54,815 bases of DNA from contig NW_019091430.1 in assembly GCF_001949145.1 (NCBI RefSeq), positions 735,180-789,994 of the forward strand. Reading direction: 5' to 3'. Each line of letters begins with the position of its first letter. Within the stretch, counting starts at the first letter, position 1. This stretch comes from Acanthaster planci (taxonomy: Eukaryota; Echinodermata; Asteroidea; Valvatida; Acanthasteridae). The translations under genes were made by a program, and so were the position numbers. Below the pieces are notes generated by a model. That model was not told the DNA's origin, made no database searches, and worked only from the letters and a program-made list of their open reading frames with translations. This document shows positions 24,403 through 36,096 of this stretch, one piece after another.

Positions 24403-27400
24403 ATATTTATGCATTTCCAATCATGACATCAGGGCAAGGTGAATACACTGCACTTAGAAAATTGGTAAGATCGGTGGTAGGTTCCTGTGGTTAATTGAAA
24501 CAGCCGTCGGCCTACTGAAGTTTTATACATTAAAAATTGACCACGTGATCACTAATTAAGTTACATTGATAGACACATGCCAGTTATTTTAATATGAAAT
24601 GCTAAAGGAGTTTTGTAAATTTCTCTTTGTGGCACCTGCTTCGCCTGATCCCTCCGACTTTAGGTTGTAGTTTCAAAAAAGGTCAAGCTACATAATATGT
24701 CATAGGAGTACCACACTACATGTATGTGGTCTCAAACAGAACATGGGGGATTTGCATTAAGTTAGAGCAGAAATGATTCTGTGCAGCTCCAAGTAGTTTC
24801 GACGTCAGATACGAAGCCGCGAAGGGAGACGTACGAAGCCGAGTTGGGTACGGTTTTGTTAGACAGTGCGTTTATACATCGCGCCCGTCTCCTTACTGCT
24901 CAAAAGGAATCTTTTTATATAACCCATCCAGAAAAAACCACGACAGCCCCATTAAGACAGAAATTGATTCACACAAGAACTCTGACTTGTATTTAACTCT
25001 CAAAATTACATTTGTATTTGTTAGGTAAGTCTACCCATTTTGAAGACTGTTTTTGACTTCGAAAGTTTAAAACCTGGAGTAACAACGCCCATGCATCGGT
25101 GACGTATCTATGGGGGATAGGGACGGGAAGTTCCTGCTGGAGACATGTTGAAAATTTTGAACCGGCAATATTGCATTTGGGGGGGGGTCAGGCGACAAAA
25201 AGTAGGCAATAGGTTTTAGAGAAAAGGTCCTTATTTTACCGTGTGGACCCAGACCCTGGATACGCCACTGCCATGCATGCTTGCTATTTCATGCCAGGTC
25301 TAAACAGTGTTGCTTTAACGTACGGCAGCATAAGTTTCTTCAGAATATCAACTGTCATAGGATAGTTGGCACATGACTTTCACCATACTCCAAGTACGTA
25401 CTGACTTGTTAGAATTAAAATACATTATGTGTACTTCCACGAAGCATCTGTCATATAGGTATAATTCCTCCCCATTTTAAACGTTTGAAGAAACCAAGTT
25501 TAATGCAATGCAATTATTTGTTTAAAATTAAGCATACATAAAGTATATCAAAAGAACGCTCCCATAATAAATCATTTACAGGTAATGTTTTTGGTTTACT
25601 TTTGCATCATTCTACAAACACTTTTGTTCTACAAACCACTGCCTGTTCAGTTTTTCTGTATTTCCTCTATAAACATATTTCACCAACTCCAGACAAATTA
25701 CACCCACAGCCTAAATTATCAGTACGGGAAAAAACATTATTTTATTGCTTACTTCTTGTTTACCCCGGGAAGACCTGTCAGTGTCAAAGCATTGTTTTCC
25801 GTAGGTGCCCAGCAATTACAATCTTTCAAAATTGTCTGATATTAGTTATGAGTTAATAGCCAAATAATTACAAATTCAATAGTACACAGTACTGAAAACA
25901 AAGTAAAAAAAATATAAGGCATATAAGACACATAAAAACAAGAAAACAGACAATAAGAAGTTAGCAAAGGAAACTAACACTAAAACAAACATCAAAACAA
26001 AACTGGGGAGGGGGCACAAAAGGGGCACCAGCGTTCAGTGAAGTGAGGGGCAAGTTTTTATTAGCCTTGTTCAATACCCATTCATCCGTGGTTTTTTTTG
26101 GGGGGGGGGACACCGGAAATTTGTGGATGGGCACCACTGGGCACGTCCCCCATGCCCCCCGTGGCTATGCCACTGTTGGCAGAGTATTAAATGCACGGGC
26201 TCAACGATCCACAAATTTACGTACCCTTGCATTACATGTTTGAAAAAAATCGAAATTTTCTGTGCACAAATCGGTGCAACATTGAGATTCAGTGCCTTGG
26301 ATGACATCATAGTTTTGCTCATGAATATGCAGATCTGCAATAGTATAAAAACACAAAAAGCCCCAAAATGCCGGTTGAAATTGCAAAACAAAAAGTCTCG
26401 TTGATAGGATCAAAGTCGACTAGCAAACTCATTGTAGCTAGTATAGTATCAGCTAGGGTAGAACCAACATTAGCAAAGAAACTATTAAATGCATTTACAG
26501 AGTCCAATTCAATAGTATTTCATCATCAGATCTAATATTACCTTTATGATAATTTTTATTAGAAAAAATAAATTAGACAAAATGGTTTTAATAACTTTCC
26601 ATAATTTTCTTGAGTCAGATAATGTACATGTAGTATACATTACAACTTATAAAATAAACTTGGATTTCTTTGACTAGAATAGTGTGCGACACAGTGCCGG
26701 TAACAGAACACGGGCCGCGGGAGATGCAGGCTACTTTGCCAGGGAGAATGGACTTGGACCTTCAGCAGGCCGACAACGTTTGTGGCGTGCATGTGACGCC
26801 TAACCCCGCATAATTACAATCTTTTATGCACACAGTACAGATCAAAGTTGTATACTAGGCATAATTTCCAGCCTTTCCCAGCAGCGAACTGCTGCAACTG
26901 TTTTTCTGTTACAGTCTACGGCATTTCCCTGTAAACAATTAAGAGAAAGGCACAGCTGGCGTGGAGGCCGCATTGCGTTATCAACAATTTCCCCTATGTT
27001 TTGCAATGTATGATAAACAAAGCGGGAGCGGCATATTGCGTGCGAGGGGAATCCCCATACGGCGACGCTGTGAGTCAATGCTCTCCGGTACCTACATGTG
27101 TACGTTACTTACCGTTACTTCTGATAATACGTGTATCTCGCGACGATAAAAACTACGTCTCTTGCAAACATGGATCAGATCCATGGAAAACGTGGATCGT
27201 CCAGGATCACTGCGATTAAGTGCTTTTACTTGATGTTGTTTTGGACGTAAAAGTTATTTCATTTTCAACACGTGATGATGCACGGCAAGTCCTACAACAA
27301 ATAACATCCACTTCAAGTTGAACACTGTCACGTAAGTATGTACATTAATGAATGGTCTTACCAAAAACCTTAGCCAAAGTAAAGTTAACGTGTACACAGT

Positions 27401-28077
27401 CTCGTCTTTTCAATACATATCAGTGTATTTCAAATGACTTCAATTCAGCCTTGGTTGTGTTTCTGCTCTTTGCTCAACATTTGCTTATGATGAGAGTTGG
27501 CCACTGGTCGAATGTAAATTGCTAAAATATTAAGTCCACCGGTCCACTTTGGTCATGGCAATTCTGTTGTGATAACATTTGCGTCTAAATTGCTCATTAT
27601 AGGCTTAAGTGATCCATTATCATAATTGATCTTTAGCATAATTGATCCACATACTGCACAACTCTACTTTAAAAACACTCTTCATATGTATTCTTAAACA
27701 TGCTTTGTTTAATTTGGGCAGCAGGATTGGAGAGGAATTGGTTTGTTTTGATCATTTGGGTCATAAGTTGCTCCCAACACAAGAGAACAGTTATCAGCTG
27801 TGCAGTTTTATAGTGCTGAAATAAAAGAGTCAGTTGATAGTATTACTGATATGGTGATGATGTTAAAAGCTCAGCTAGTCATCCCTGTCAAGTAACCCCT
27901 TACAGTTGGATGGCTGAGTAGGTTTGAGTCACACTAAAACCAGCTTCAGATTCTCTCCAAATCTCTCTCATCTATAAAGGGATTTCTATTTGTATTTTAC
28001 TTTCTTGAAAACATCAGGGCCATATTTTAAGACATTTCCTTTTGGTCATTTAAACTCAGTGACATCATCACCACTTC
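24403..28077. other. intergenic and probable 5' region of the zinc-finger gene
   Basis: No coding exon is supported. It contains a family A repeat fragment (26238-26400), a poly-G run at about 26100-26109, an A-rich stretch (25880-26010) and a CpG-richer patch (26690-27200) that could be a promoter or first exon for the downstream gene. A good acceptor (TTTACTTTCTTGAAAACATCAG) ends at 28017, suggesting that the 5' UTR of the 28078 gene is spliced and its exon begins at 28018. Confidence 0.4.
26238..26400 (+). repeat. dispersed repeat family A, 3' fragment
   Basis: Matches the 3' half of the 10105-10475 copy at high identity: AAATTTTCTGTGCACAAAT, GTGCAACATTGAGATTCAGT, GCCTTGGATGACATCATAG, TTTTGCTCATGAATATGCA. 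The 5' half is missing, as expected for a 5'-truncated copy. The short flanking frames are non-functional. Confidence 0.8.
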
Positions 28078-29919
28078 ATGGCCACCATGGAAAGAACTCA
28101 CTGCAAAATCTGTGAAGTACACTTTACTTCTGAAAGTCATGCAGTGTCTCACTACACTGGGAAAAAGCATAAGAAAAAAGTGGACTACACCCGACCAAGA
28201 CCTGCTGGGACTGGGAGGAGTCGGCACTCGCCTCATTCTTCAACCAGTGAAGTTGATGCAGACCAGTCTCCATCTCCAAATCCAGATGTTGACCAATCAA
28301 GAGATAGTGACACTTCACCTATAAGATCATGGCAATCCGATTTTGATAGTCCCAGCAAACCAAATGAATCAGGTCATTATTATTACTGCAAAATCTGCAG
28401 CAAGAACTTCTCAGGGCCAGCACCAATGAAGCAGCACATGGAGGGTTCTGCCCATGAAAAGCAACTAAAAAAAGTTCGCAGAGCAGCAGGCATCTCAAAA
28501 CTGCAAGTTGAGGATCTCTCAGCACAACCCAGAGTGTCAAATTTCACTGGGATGGAGCCCTCAAAGAAAGAATCTTCCCTCAACTTTCAAGCTTTTCCTC
28601 GCCAGGCTAAGAAATCCTACGGTCCCCGGTTGAGACACTCGGGTATGGGCTCCAGTCAATTCCTCTGTGGGGAAAGGGCCACAATACGAAGTGATCTGAT
28701 AAACATATGCATGGAGAAGATCAAGTTTGAAATGTCCCGGATCATCCCCATTATTGCAGAATCTGTTGTGGATGCCGTGCTGAACAGTCTTCCTGACAAT
28801 GCTGCACAAGAAACTGATGCAGGACAAGATGTTGCAGATAAACCAAAGGATAACTCTGCAGATATGGATAATACAATCTCCACTCATCCACCAATGGAGA
28901 CAATGAAAGGTTGTCGATCAGGTGATGAATCTGGAGTTTCTCTTGATACTGCATACGGGGGTAAGCCAAATCACAGCAGTGCAGGAGAAAGTGCCCAAAA
29001 TTCTGATGATGACAGCCATCCAGACAGCCAAGCCAGACAGAAACAACTTCAAGAAGAGATGGAAGAAGTCGATTTAGAAGGGAAGAAGGCTTCACATGCA
29101 GGTCCTGATCAAATCACAGGTGGATCCAGTAAGCAAGGTTTTTGTTACAACCGAGGAGATTTGGGCGAGTATTCTCACATTGAAAATGACTTGGATGGGC
29201 CTCGCTTTCCTGGACATCATGGACAAAAGCAGAATCCGAATTTCAGGAATATCAGATCTGTAGGCAGTTGCAGGGGGAATGCCAGTGACTACGAAGAGAA
29301 GGTAGGATCTGATGGCAATGGTGGAATTCGACTAGGAAGTCAATCACAGCAATACGTGGATGCAGGACTAAGACAAACGTCTTTTAGTTTGGAAAGGGCT
29401 GTCAATGAAGGTGAAGAAAATGTGGCAATGGAGTTTGGCTTTGGTGAGTTAGGAACGGAGGAGCGATACTGTAGCATCACATCTCAAGATCTTATGGACT
29501 TTGGGGAGCAGAGGGATTTAGAAAATGAGCAGTATTACCCTCGTGTTTCCATGGCAACCAATGGGTCCAATCTTCAACAAAAGCAAGTCCACTATACTGC
29601 TGTGCAGCAGCCATACAGCACAAGGTGTGCATCAACTGACGAACACACACTAACAAATATCCCCCAGCTGAAAATGGGGAGTGGTCCCCCCGGATTGCAA
29701 AGCTATGCAGTTTGCTTGTCACCACATGATCATCCCTGTGAGCTTTGCCCAGAGGAGCCACCCGAAGATGGAGAGACATCTGATGTGAAGGATCTCATGA
29801 ATGTGGTAACTGAAATTATCCGTGAACTGGACATTCAAGCTCAAGACAATACTCCTCCATATCCAGTCCACGCAACAACTACTGAGAGTTCTATGTACAC
29901 CATAACAACAGAGCCTTAA
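28078..29919 (+). CDS. protein with two U1/matrin-type C2H2 zinc fingers (613 aa)
   Basis: A single uninterrupted frame. The first ATG follows an in-frame TGA at 28060-28062, and a second ATG three codons later has the ideal context GCCACCATGG, so initiation could use either. Finger 1 is C9-x2-C12-x12-H25-x5-H31 and finger 2 is C104-x2-C107-x12-H120-x5-H126. The 12-residue loop and H-x5-H spacing are those of U1/matrin/JAZ-type fingers, which usually bind double-stranded RNA or RNA-protein complexes in the nucleus. After each finger comes a basic run (KKHKKK; KQLKKVRR). Residues 140-560 are low-complexity, acidic, Ser/Gly/Gln-rich and probably disordered. Near the C-terminus are a small CxxC (HPCELC) and a predicted amphipathic helix (DVKDLMNVVTEIIRELDIQ). 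The long exon suggests the last coding exon of a gene with a spliced 5' UTR. Orthology (ZMAT/ZNF385/ZNF346-like) is not established. Confidence 0.85.
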   Translation: MATMERTHCKICEVHFTSESHAVSHYTGKKHKKKVDYTRPRPAGTGRSRHSPHSSTSEVDADQSPSPNPDVDQSRDSDTSPIRSWQSDFDSPSKPNESGHYYYCKICSKNFSGPAPMKQHMEGSAHEKQLKKVRRAAGISKLQVEDLSAQPRVSNFTGMEPSKKESSLNFQAFPRQAKKSYGPRLRHSGMGSSQFLCGERATIRSDLINICMEKIKFEMSRIIPIIAESVVDAVLNSLPDNAAQETDAGQDVADKPKDNSADMDNTISTHPPMETMKGCRSGDESGVSLDTAYGGKPNHSSAGESAQNSDDDSHPDSQARQKQLQEEMEEVDLEGKKASHAGPDQITGGSSKQGFCYNRGDLGEYSHIENDLDGPRFPGHHGQKQNPNFRNIRSVGSCRGNASDYEEKVGSDGNGGIRLGSQSQQYVDAGLRQTSFSLERAVNEGEENVAMEFGFGELGTEERYCSITSQDLMDFGEQRDLENEQYYPRVSMATNGSNLQQKQVHYTAVQQPYSTRCASTDEHTLTNIPQLKMGSGPPGLQSYAVCLSPHDHPCELCPEEPPEDGETSDVKDLMNVVTEIIRELDIQAQDNTPPYPVHATTTESSMYTITTEP

Positions 29920-30082
29920 CAAACTTGCTAAACCTTGGCATTTTTGTCATGTTTGGCTCCAGGCTTAAATTTATGTAATTTCAGGCCCTATTTGGGCACT
30001 TTAGCACAACAGTTGTCCATTTTTGCATTCAGAATATGAATGTCTCTGAGGCTAAAGTTTAAAGTACATCTCTCATTTGAGC

Positions 30083-30088
30083 ATTAAA
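30083..30088 (+). terminator. possible poly(A) signal (ATTAAA) of the zinc-finger gene
   Basis: ATTAAA, the commonest variant of AATAAA, lies about 165 bases after the stop codon at 29919. No canonical AATAAA was noticed nearer. The assignment is weak. Confidence 0.25.
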
Positions 30089-30654
30089 AGGCTACACTAC
30101 AGTTGTCTTATTATGTAAAGTACTATGTGCATTAACAACCAAAGTGCTGTTCAGTTTGCAACTTGACCGTGCTTCCCTCTAGCTTTGAAGCATACCGTAC
30201 TTAGTGCTTTACAAGATACAGGTAGCTTGTTTTTCAGGTAAATTCCCCACCTTCACAAGGTTGTATACACAAAAATGGGAACTCAATCCAGCATTTAAAG
30301 TGTTCACAGGACGATTTCTTAGTGGAAACGTTTTTTATAAATGCTCGATTTTAAGATAATGAAGTTCAAAATAATGGACATGAAACATATACAAAAAGGC
30401 GTTAATTCTAACCAAATTGATCAAATATCCAATCCAATGAAGAGAATAGGATTTCATTGGTTTTTGGAATGGGAACCTCTTAACTTAGCCGTCCTACTGT
30501 ACAGAAAAAAAATTGACCAGGTTGGTCTGCCAGCCAAAAATCAATTATGCTAAAAGATCTGCATACGTTAATGGACATGTAGCAGGGGAGTGGAATCGGT
30601 TTCTGTCATGTGTTTAAATAATATGAAGATTAGATGAAGTCATAGAGCTGTCAA

Positions 30655-31071
30655 ATGGACCTTTCCATGAAATATGCAAATAAGGCAGGTACATACGCAT
30701 TACTCTCACTGGTTGGCAAAGTTGCTTAAATCTGTGACATAATACAAATCTCCATGCCTGTGCAACTATGAGCAAACATACATGCCGTTTCTGTACTATT
30801 ATAGTTTGACATGAGTGCCAAACTTAAGACACGTAACTGTTTCCTTCTAACCTCAGAACACTGGAAACTTCAATTACATGTAGTTTTGAAAAAAGCATGC
30901 AGAAGTATTGGACAAAGGCTGTAATATGGTTTTGACTGACCTTCAACACGCCAGGTAATGCTTACAGCAGCACTCCTACACTGCCGACAGTTTTGATGGC
31001 CGTGCTTGCCAACCAGTGGTAGTAGGGCCCATGCGCCTGTCTAATTTGCATATATCATGGGAAAGGTCCAT
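30655..31071 (-). mobile_element. MITE family B, complete copy
   Basis: A 417-base element with about 65-base imperfect terminal inverted repeats. The left end reads ATGGACCTTTCCATGAAATA, and the right end in reverse complement reads ATGGACCTTTCCCATGATAT; both continue through ATGCAAAT and CACTGGTTGGCAA. In reverse complement the whole element aligns with 36678-37009, sharing TTTGGCACTCATGTCAAACT and AGTACAGAAACGG. Non-coding. A target-site duplication was not clear. Confidence 0.8.
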
Positions 31072-31145
31072 TACTAGCTTGCGTTACATGTAACTTCTCA
31101 TTCCCCTGAGTGGAACCAGCCCAAGTACGGACATTTGTGCATTTG

Positions 31146-31334
31146 CAGAACACAATGACATAAGATAAGACAAATTTTGAATTATATACTCTAAATGCAA
31201 TGCCCAAGTATAGCATGGGCCAATAACATAAAAGTACATTTTTTGTAAGCAGTGTGTCATTGGCACATGCTTTACTTGGGAATTGCATTTAGAGTATATA
31301 ATTCAAAATTTGTCTTATTTCATTGTGTTCTGAG
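31146..31334. repeat. long inverted repeat (hairpin), ~80-bp arms
   Basis: The left arm (about 31146-31229) and right arm (about 31256-31334) are near-perfect reverse complements around a loop of about 26 bases. Shared core: AAATTTTGAATTATATACTC then TAAATGCAAT.CCCAAGTA.AGCATG. Transcription through it would give a long, nearly perfect RNA hairpin. It may be a fold-back transposon or an inverted duplication. Confidence 0.85.
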
Positions 31335-31339
31335 TGATG

Positions 31340-31620
31340 ACAACAGCTAACAACAGTTTAACCAGTGTCACCCAAATGAAGGATGGCTTGGACCATTGCA
31401 TTGGCCATTTGAAATAAGGCCTTGGGGCATGGTCAACCACTGGTTATCAATAACCAATTTCAATGATCAGTAAGGAGGGAACCTCCTGGGAGAACATTGT
31501 GCAAGATGTTATCAAGACGGCCCAGAGTTGCAGCACAGCAAAAATTTGAAGGTGACTGTTGTGTGTGTGTGCCTGTGTTTTCAAAAGTAATTAGCCACTG
31601 GTTGAACTATACGTAGTTGG
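31340..31620 (+). repeat. diverged dispersed repeat family E, copy 2
   Basis: Partner of 21640-21900, sharing GGATGG.TTGGACCAT, CAATAACC, GAGGGAACC/AAGGGAACC and CACTGGTTGAACTAT. Boundaries are uncertain and no coding content is seen. It begins directly after the long hairpin at 31146-31334, so the two may belong to one composite insertion. Confidence 0.4.
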
Positions 31621-32185
31621 CATCCAAATTTCATCCATAGGGCGTATGTGCAAGCATTTCTGTTTGTGCATACCAGAGCAAGATGCTTATTTATTGACTG
31701 CATTTAGCTTTTTGGCATATCAGTTTTAATGACATTTAGCTTCAGAATACAGACACAGATATGCAAATAGCTGTACTAAAGCTTTACTACATCATCCGTG
31801 CATGGCAGGCTTCACTGTGCAAAGCTAGTTAACGCTCTTGTTAATTAATATATCTCTATGGATAAATTACATGCAGTATGTGAACAAATAATGGCAACCA
31901 AAAAGTATGCAAGTTGAACTTCTCAATTGTGGTAGATAGGTGTACTTGTTATATCCGTAACTCTGTTTTTTTCACTGGCTCAGAACGATCACTGACAGGG
32001 CGACATAAACTGCATGTCACCCTTACAATTTGACCTCACATCAGCCTGCATTATTATTCGCACGCACGTTCCTCACAATATCCACGGTAGTGGGCCACTA
32101 ACCATTAATGTTCAAAGATTCCTTTGTCACCCTTAATTTCTCTTAAATAAATGCATGTCAAAAATCAAGGCAGAGATACGATAAA

Positions 32186-32346
32186 ACAATTGTTGACTGC
32201 TGTGAAGTGGGATATGACATTCTGAACATCCTCACTTCCTCAGGTACCGTAGATATAATGCCCTTGGCTTTTTCTTGGAAGCTACAAGCATGCATCCCCT
32301 GGGTTTCAAATTGTGATATTCCACATCACAGCAATCAACAGTTGTC
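32186..32346 (+). mobile_element. MITE family C, copy 2
   Basis: Inverted ends ACAATTGTTGACTGCTGTGA (left) and, in reverse complement of the right end, ACAACTGTTGATTGCTGTGA, each continuing into a GTGGGATAT/GTGGAATAT stretch. Same family as 15669-15783 in opposite orientation. 161 bases, non-coding. Confidence 0.7.
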
Positions 32347-32437
32347 CAATGTATGGCCAATAGGCCCTACAGATCTTTGTATGCATCCATTTCACAAGTA
32401 AATTATGAGTAGAAAAGTTGTTGCTCAGAAAGTATTA

Positions 32438-32560
32438 GTGTATTTCCTGGCTTAGGCATTATCAGAACAATTGCATGTCCTTTTTTTATTGTAGTGTTGT
32501 GTATTTCCTGGCTTAGGCATTATCAGAATAATTGCATGTCCAGGCTTTTTTATTGTAGTG
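32438..32560 (+). repeat. tandem duplication, ~61-bp unit
   Basis: The segment starting GTGTATTTCCTGGCTTAGGC at 32438 repeats at 32499 with one substitution (AGAACAATT to AGAATAATT) and a small indel in the T-run before ATTGTAGTGTTG. Two units only. Confidence 0.85.
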
Positions 32561-35331
32561 TTGCAGTTTTAAATGCATGAAAAATTAAAGTTTGGGCCTT
32601 TTATGTATGTTATCTTGGTCAGAGGTGGACAAACTTTGAGCAGTTACAATATTTGTGTAACATCTCATTCAGTCAGGAACATATATAAGACAGAAATTCG
32701 TTAGGTGCAAACTTTTCCACCTGTGAGCAATTTTCAAACATGAAATGTATTTATACTGTTCTTGAGAAGTACAACTTCATGTACCAAAATATATTACAGG
32801 TTTAATGTCTACATTAACCCCAACACTCCCAAGTCCTCCAATTTTAATACGATTTTATATACACCCTGGGGGTTAAGGTTAAAATATACATTTTAAATTT
32901 ATAAACATATACATGGAATATAAAACAAAATCTTGCACATAATGAATCTTAATTTATCCTTTTAAATATTTGAGTCGTTGTATATGGAGTGTAAAAATTG
33001 GCGTCTCATGTGATTGAACTATTGCTAGCACCATCGTACATTAGACTTCAGCATTTGTAACACTGTGAATGCAATCAACTGTGTGGTTGCCTTAGCAAAA
33101 CTTGTTATTAGCACTAGTCTTGGTTCAAGATGTACGTGTAAGTAATTGAGAATGGACTATAACGGCACTGCTCTTCTTGATTAATGAAAGCTGCTTTGAC
33201 TCACCTGTTACTGTCACATCTTAGATTTCTGTAGGGACAGGGCGTGGCAGAGATGTACATTAGAGCGTTGGCTGGAATTGTGCATTATTAATTGGAACCA
33301 TTAGCAACTTGTGGTATTACACAGAAATAATGCCTGATATACATGTAGTAAACTGTTGTTGGCATGCACATGACTTCAGTTCTTGGAACTCCGATGTGAT
33401 ATCAAACGTGTTCCCTTTTTTCCCCAAAGAGCAACAAAGGGATGAGATTTGTCCCAATTTCAGGTTTTTCCTGATGTTAGGAATTGTCAAACACTCTCCT
33501 TTAAAATTGGGTAAACCTTTTGTTTACCATTAAGGTGTTTCTACGAATGTAAGTTGATGTAGAACATAGGAAATAGATATTTTAAGGGGTGTCTTAAGGC
33601 AAGTACAAATGTATATCTTAGACATCGCTGTGGGGCCCTCACAACTGGTGGTGATTATTTCGTGGATGTCAAATTTTTGTTCAATTCCACCCCTGGCAAC
33701 CTATCACATTTGTGATCCTTGCAAGATGAAGGTTTATCAAGGTAATAAGTTAATTTTTTCTTACCAAATCCTAAACTTCTGTGCAAAAAGCCAAGATACT
33801 GATAAAACCAGGTTGAAATCTGAGGTAGGAGGGGAACTCCATGTAAGTTCTGTGCCGCTTATGAATAGCGCCTTGAACCAAGACTAGATTGGGACAACCA
33901 GGTCCAGTAAACTTTGAATAGATAAAACTTTATTCTGCTTGAAATAAGCTGCATGCACACAAGGATGGATCCACAACTACTTTTTTGGTTGAAGGGGAAA
34001 ACATAACATATATCTTACAAGAGGATAAATATATATACAGCTTCTGCCTCACTCTTTGGGGGAGGGGTCTGAGTTTTTTACGTCACGTTTTATGTCCTTT
34101 CTGAAGGATGGGCCCACAATGTGAGGGCTTGTTACATAATTTGGGAATGTATGGCAATGAAATTTCAAATCACCTTTTCATCATGTTTCCATGAATCCTA
34201 ATTTTTTTCTTGAAGGTGTGGCATGGCCCTCACTGCCTCTGACCTCCAGATCTGTCAATGTAGGTTCAGCATGTAGAAACTTTGGAATGTAAATACAGGG
34301 TAGTATAACATATAATTGAAATGCACTGGGCAACATAATAGAAATGCGCTTCTGTCTTTTAGATTTACTTATACAATACAACAGGAAGGTACACCAAAAT
34401 AATTGCTGTCTAGCGTGAGTGCTGTGAGCAAGTAACTTGACAGATATTTCAAGTCCAAAGTTTTTATCCAAGGCAAGTGAGCGACATGTAATTTTGTTGT
34501 CAAATGAAAGGTTTTTGTTCAACTCAAATTCAGAGGTTCATGTATGCCACTGTATGGGTGCGGGAAATAATTTAACAACATTTCGAAAGTGACCTGAGAT
34601 ATGACTTGAGTTGTTAAAAAATAGATACATGTAGATAAACCACTGATGACAAGCACTCTTCACATCTTCACTAAGAAATGTTCCAATACTTTCAGAATCA
34701 GCCATTTTGCGTACATATTTTTCATTTTCAACGGTGAAGGGGCATCAAGCTTTATCTTCTGCAATTCTCCAGAATTCCCTAATCTCCTAGAGGATTGGGA
34801 AGGTGAAGGTTAACACCGGTCCATACAGAAAGGTCATCATTAAGATTTTTCCTCTCATAAGTTGAACAAAATCAACCCCTCACTTGACAGAAATTCAACA
34901 TCAGTAACATGCTTTGGAGGAAACATTGGGGTTTGAGATGACTTGAAGATGACTGAATGTAAGCTGAGCCTCTACCAAGAACTTTTTTCAATGAACTGTG
35001 TAACAGTCATAATTGCCAGTCAAAAAGCTTTTTCAAATAAAGTAAATGCATGTAGCTTTGGTCATGACAACTGAGTTAAAGTTTCATTTGACATCATGGA
35101 ATTTTGTGTATATCATATTGTGATGATTGTTATTACAGGCATACGATATATACACCCGTAGATTTACTAAAATCACAGAGACAAGCGTATGCATTGAAAG
35201 AAAATGAAATTTTACTGATGCCATACATGACTGGAAAAAGAAATAAAGGACACTACTATTTTCTGCCAAAATTCATGCAATCCTTTGAGATGTTTGAATT
35301 TGAAATACTATTTTTGGTCATGATAATTTGG

Positions 35332-36096
35332 TCAGCGGATATCACTTGGCAATCTCTCCACACTGTTAACGTGTGTGGGCGAGTTAAACACTACATCACT
35401 GAGGTCAACATTGCATTCACTGTTTATCGCTTGGACAATATCCCGGAAATCATGGCAGTCATTGTTGGCAAGTGTACCCACATGGGGTCTGGTGTTCATC
35501 GGATCAGGGAGTACATTCCCCCCAGGCTGTGGACATCTGTCTTTACTCCTGTCAATCCATTCACTTGACCCTCTTGGCGTAACCTCCGAGTAAAAATCAG
35601 CCATGGGCAGCGGTCTTTTCAGTTCTCTCCTGTTTTGGACAGGGTGTTTTGCCAGTTTGTTTTTCTTTAGCAAAAATTTGCTGGCATATTTGCAGCTGAC
35701 GCAGCGGTATGGCGTGCGGCTATTGTTACTTTCACTATTAGTGTTGCTACTGCCACTCTGTTCATAGAAAATCTGGCACTTCTCGGCCTGGTAACGCAGC
35801 ACAGGATAGCCCAACGTCTTGACACAGTGCATGTCACCGTCCGCAATGTGAGCTTCAGGGATACCCCTGCAGAATCGTGTTCGCGTCAATTTGCGCAGTA
35901 GGCCACAGAACGTAGCCACATCGAATGCTTCTCCGTCAAAGAGCCGGTGTTCCACAGCCTGTTGATACACTGCTTGATAGGTCAGTTTACCATGGCGGTC
36001 CAGCGTTAGGCTAGCCAGGTCAGTTGGCAGGCCAACTACACCAAATGTGCCTATTTTCGTGATCACCATGTATTCATTGTCTTCAGTGGTCTCAGT
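35332..36096 (-). CDS. integrase-like gene, terminal exon 7
   Basis: Acceptor TATGTTTGTCATTTCAG; phase 0; stop TGA at 35334-35332. It encodes residues 436-689. The first 110 residues look folded (EYMVITKIGTFGVVGLPTDL; FDVATFCGLLRKLTRTRFC). A CxxC at 567-570 follows a Ser/Asn linker, then a Lys-rich stretch (KFLLKKNKLAKH) and a polar C-terminus. I do not recognise the family. A 154-codon plus-strand frame overlaps it but is its shadow. Confidence 0.75.
   Translation of the reverse strand, partial: TETTEDNEYMVITKIGTFGVVGLPTDLASLTLDRHGKLTYQAVYQQAVEHRLFDGEAFDVATFCGLLRKLTRTRFCRGIPEAHIADGDMHCVKTLGYPVLRYQAEKCQIFYEQSGSSNTNSESNNSRTPYRCVSCKYASKFLLKKNKLAKHPVQNRRELKRPLPMADFYSEVTPRGSSEWIDRSKDRCPQPGGNVLPDPMNTRPHVGTLANNDCHDFRDIVQAINSECNVDLSDVVFNSPTHVNSVERLPSDIR

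Larger units (their letters stand above)
29920..35331. other. intergenic, repeat-rich; no gene supported
   Basis: Between the zinc-finger gene (plus) and the integrase-like gene (minus), which converge here, lie both 3' UTRs and several short elements: MITE B (30655-31071), a long hairpin (31146-31334), repeat E (31340-31620), MITE C (32186-32346) and a 61-bp tandem pair (32438-32560). Short open frames, such as 33609-33887, lack family resemblance or splice support. Confidence 0.6.

Noticed and set aside
35104-35568. 154-codon plus-strand open frame
   Set aside because: It overlaps exon 7 of the integrase-like gene antisense, has no family resemblance, and the minus exon has matching splice phases and a defined stop.
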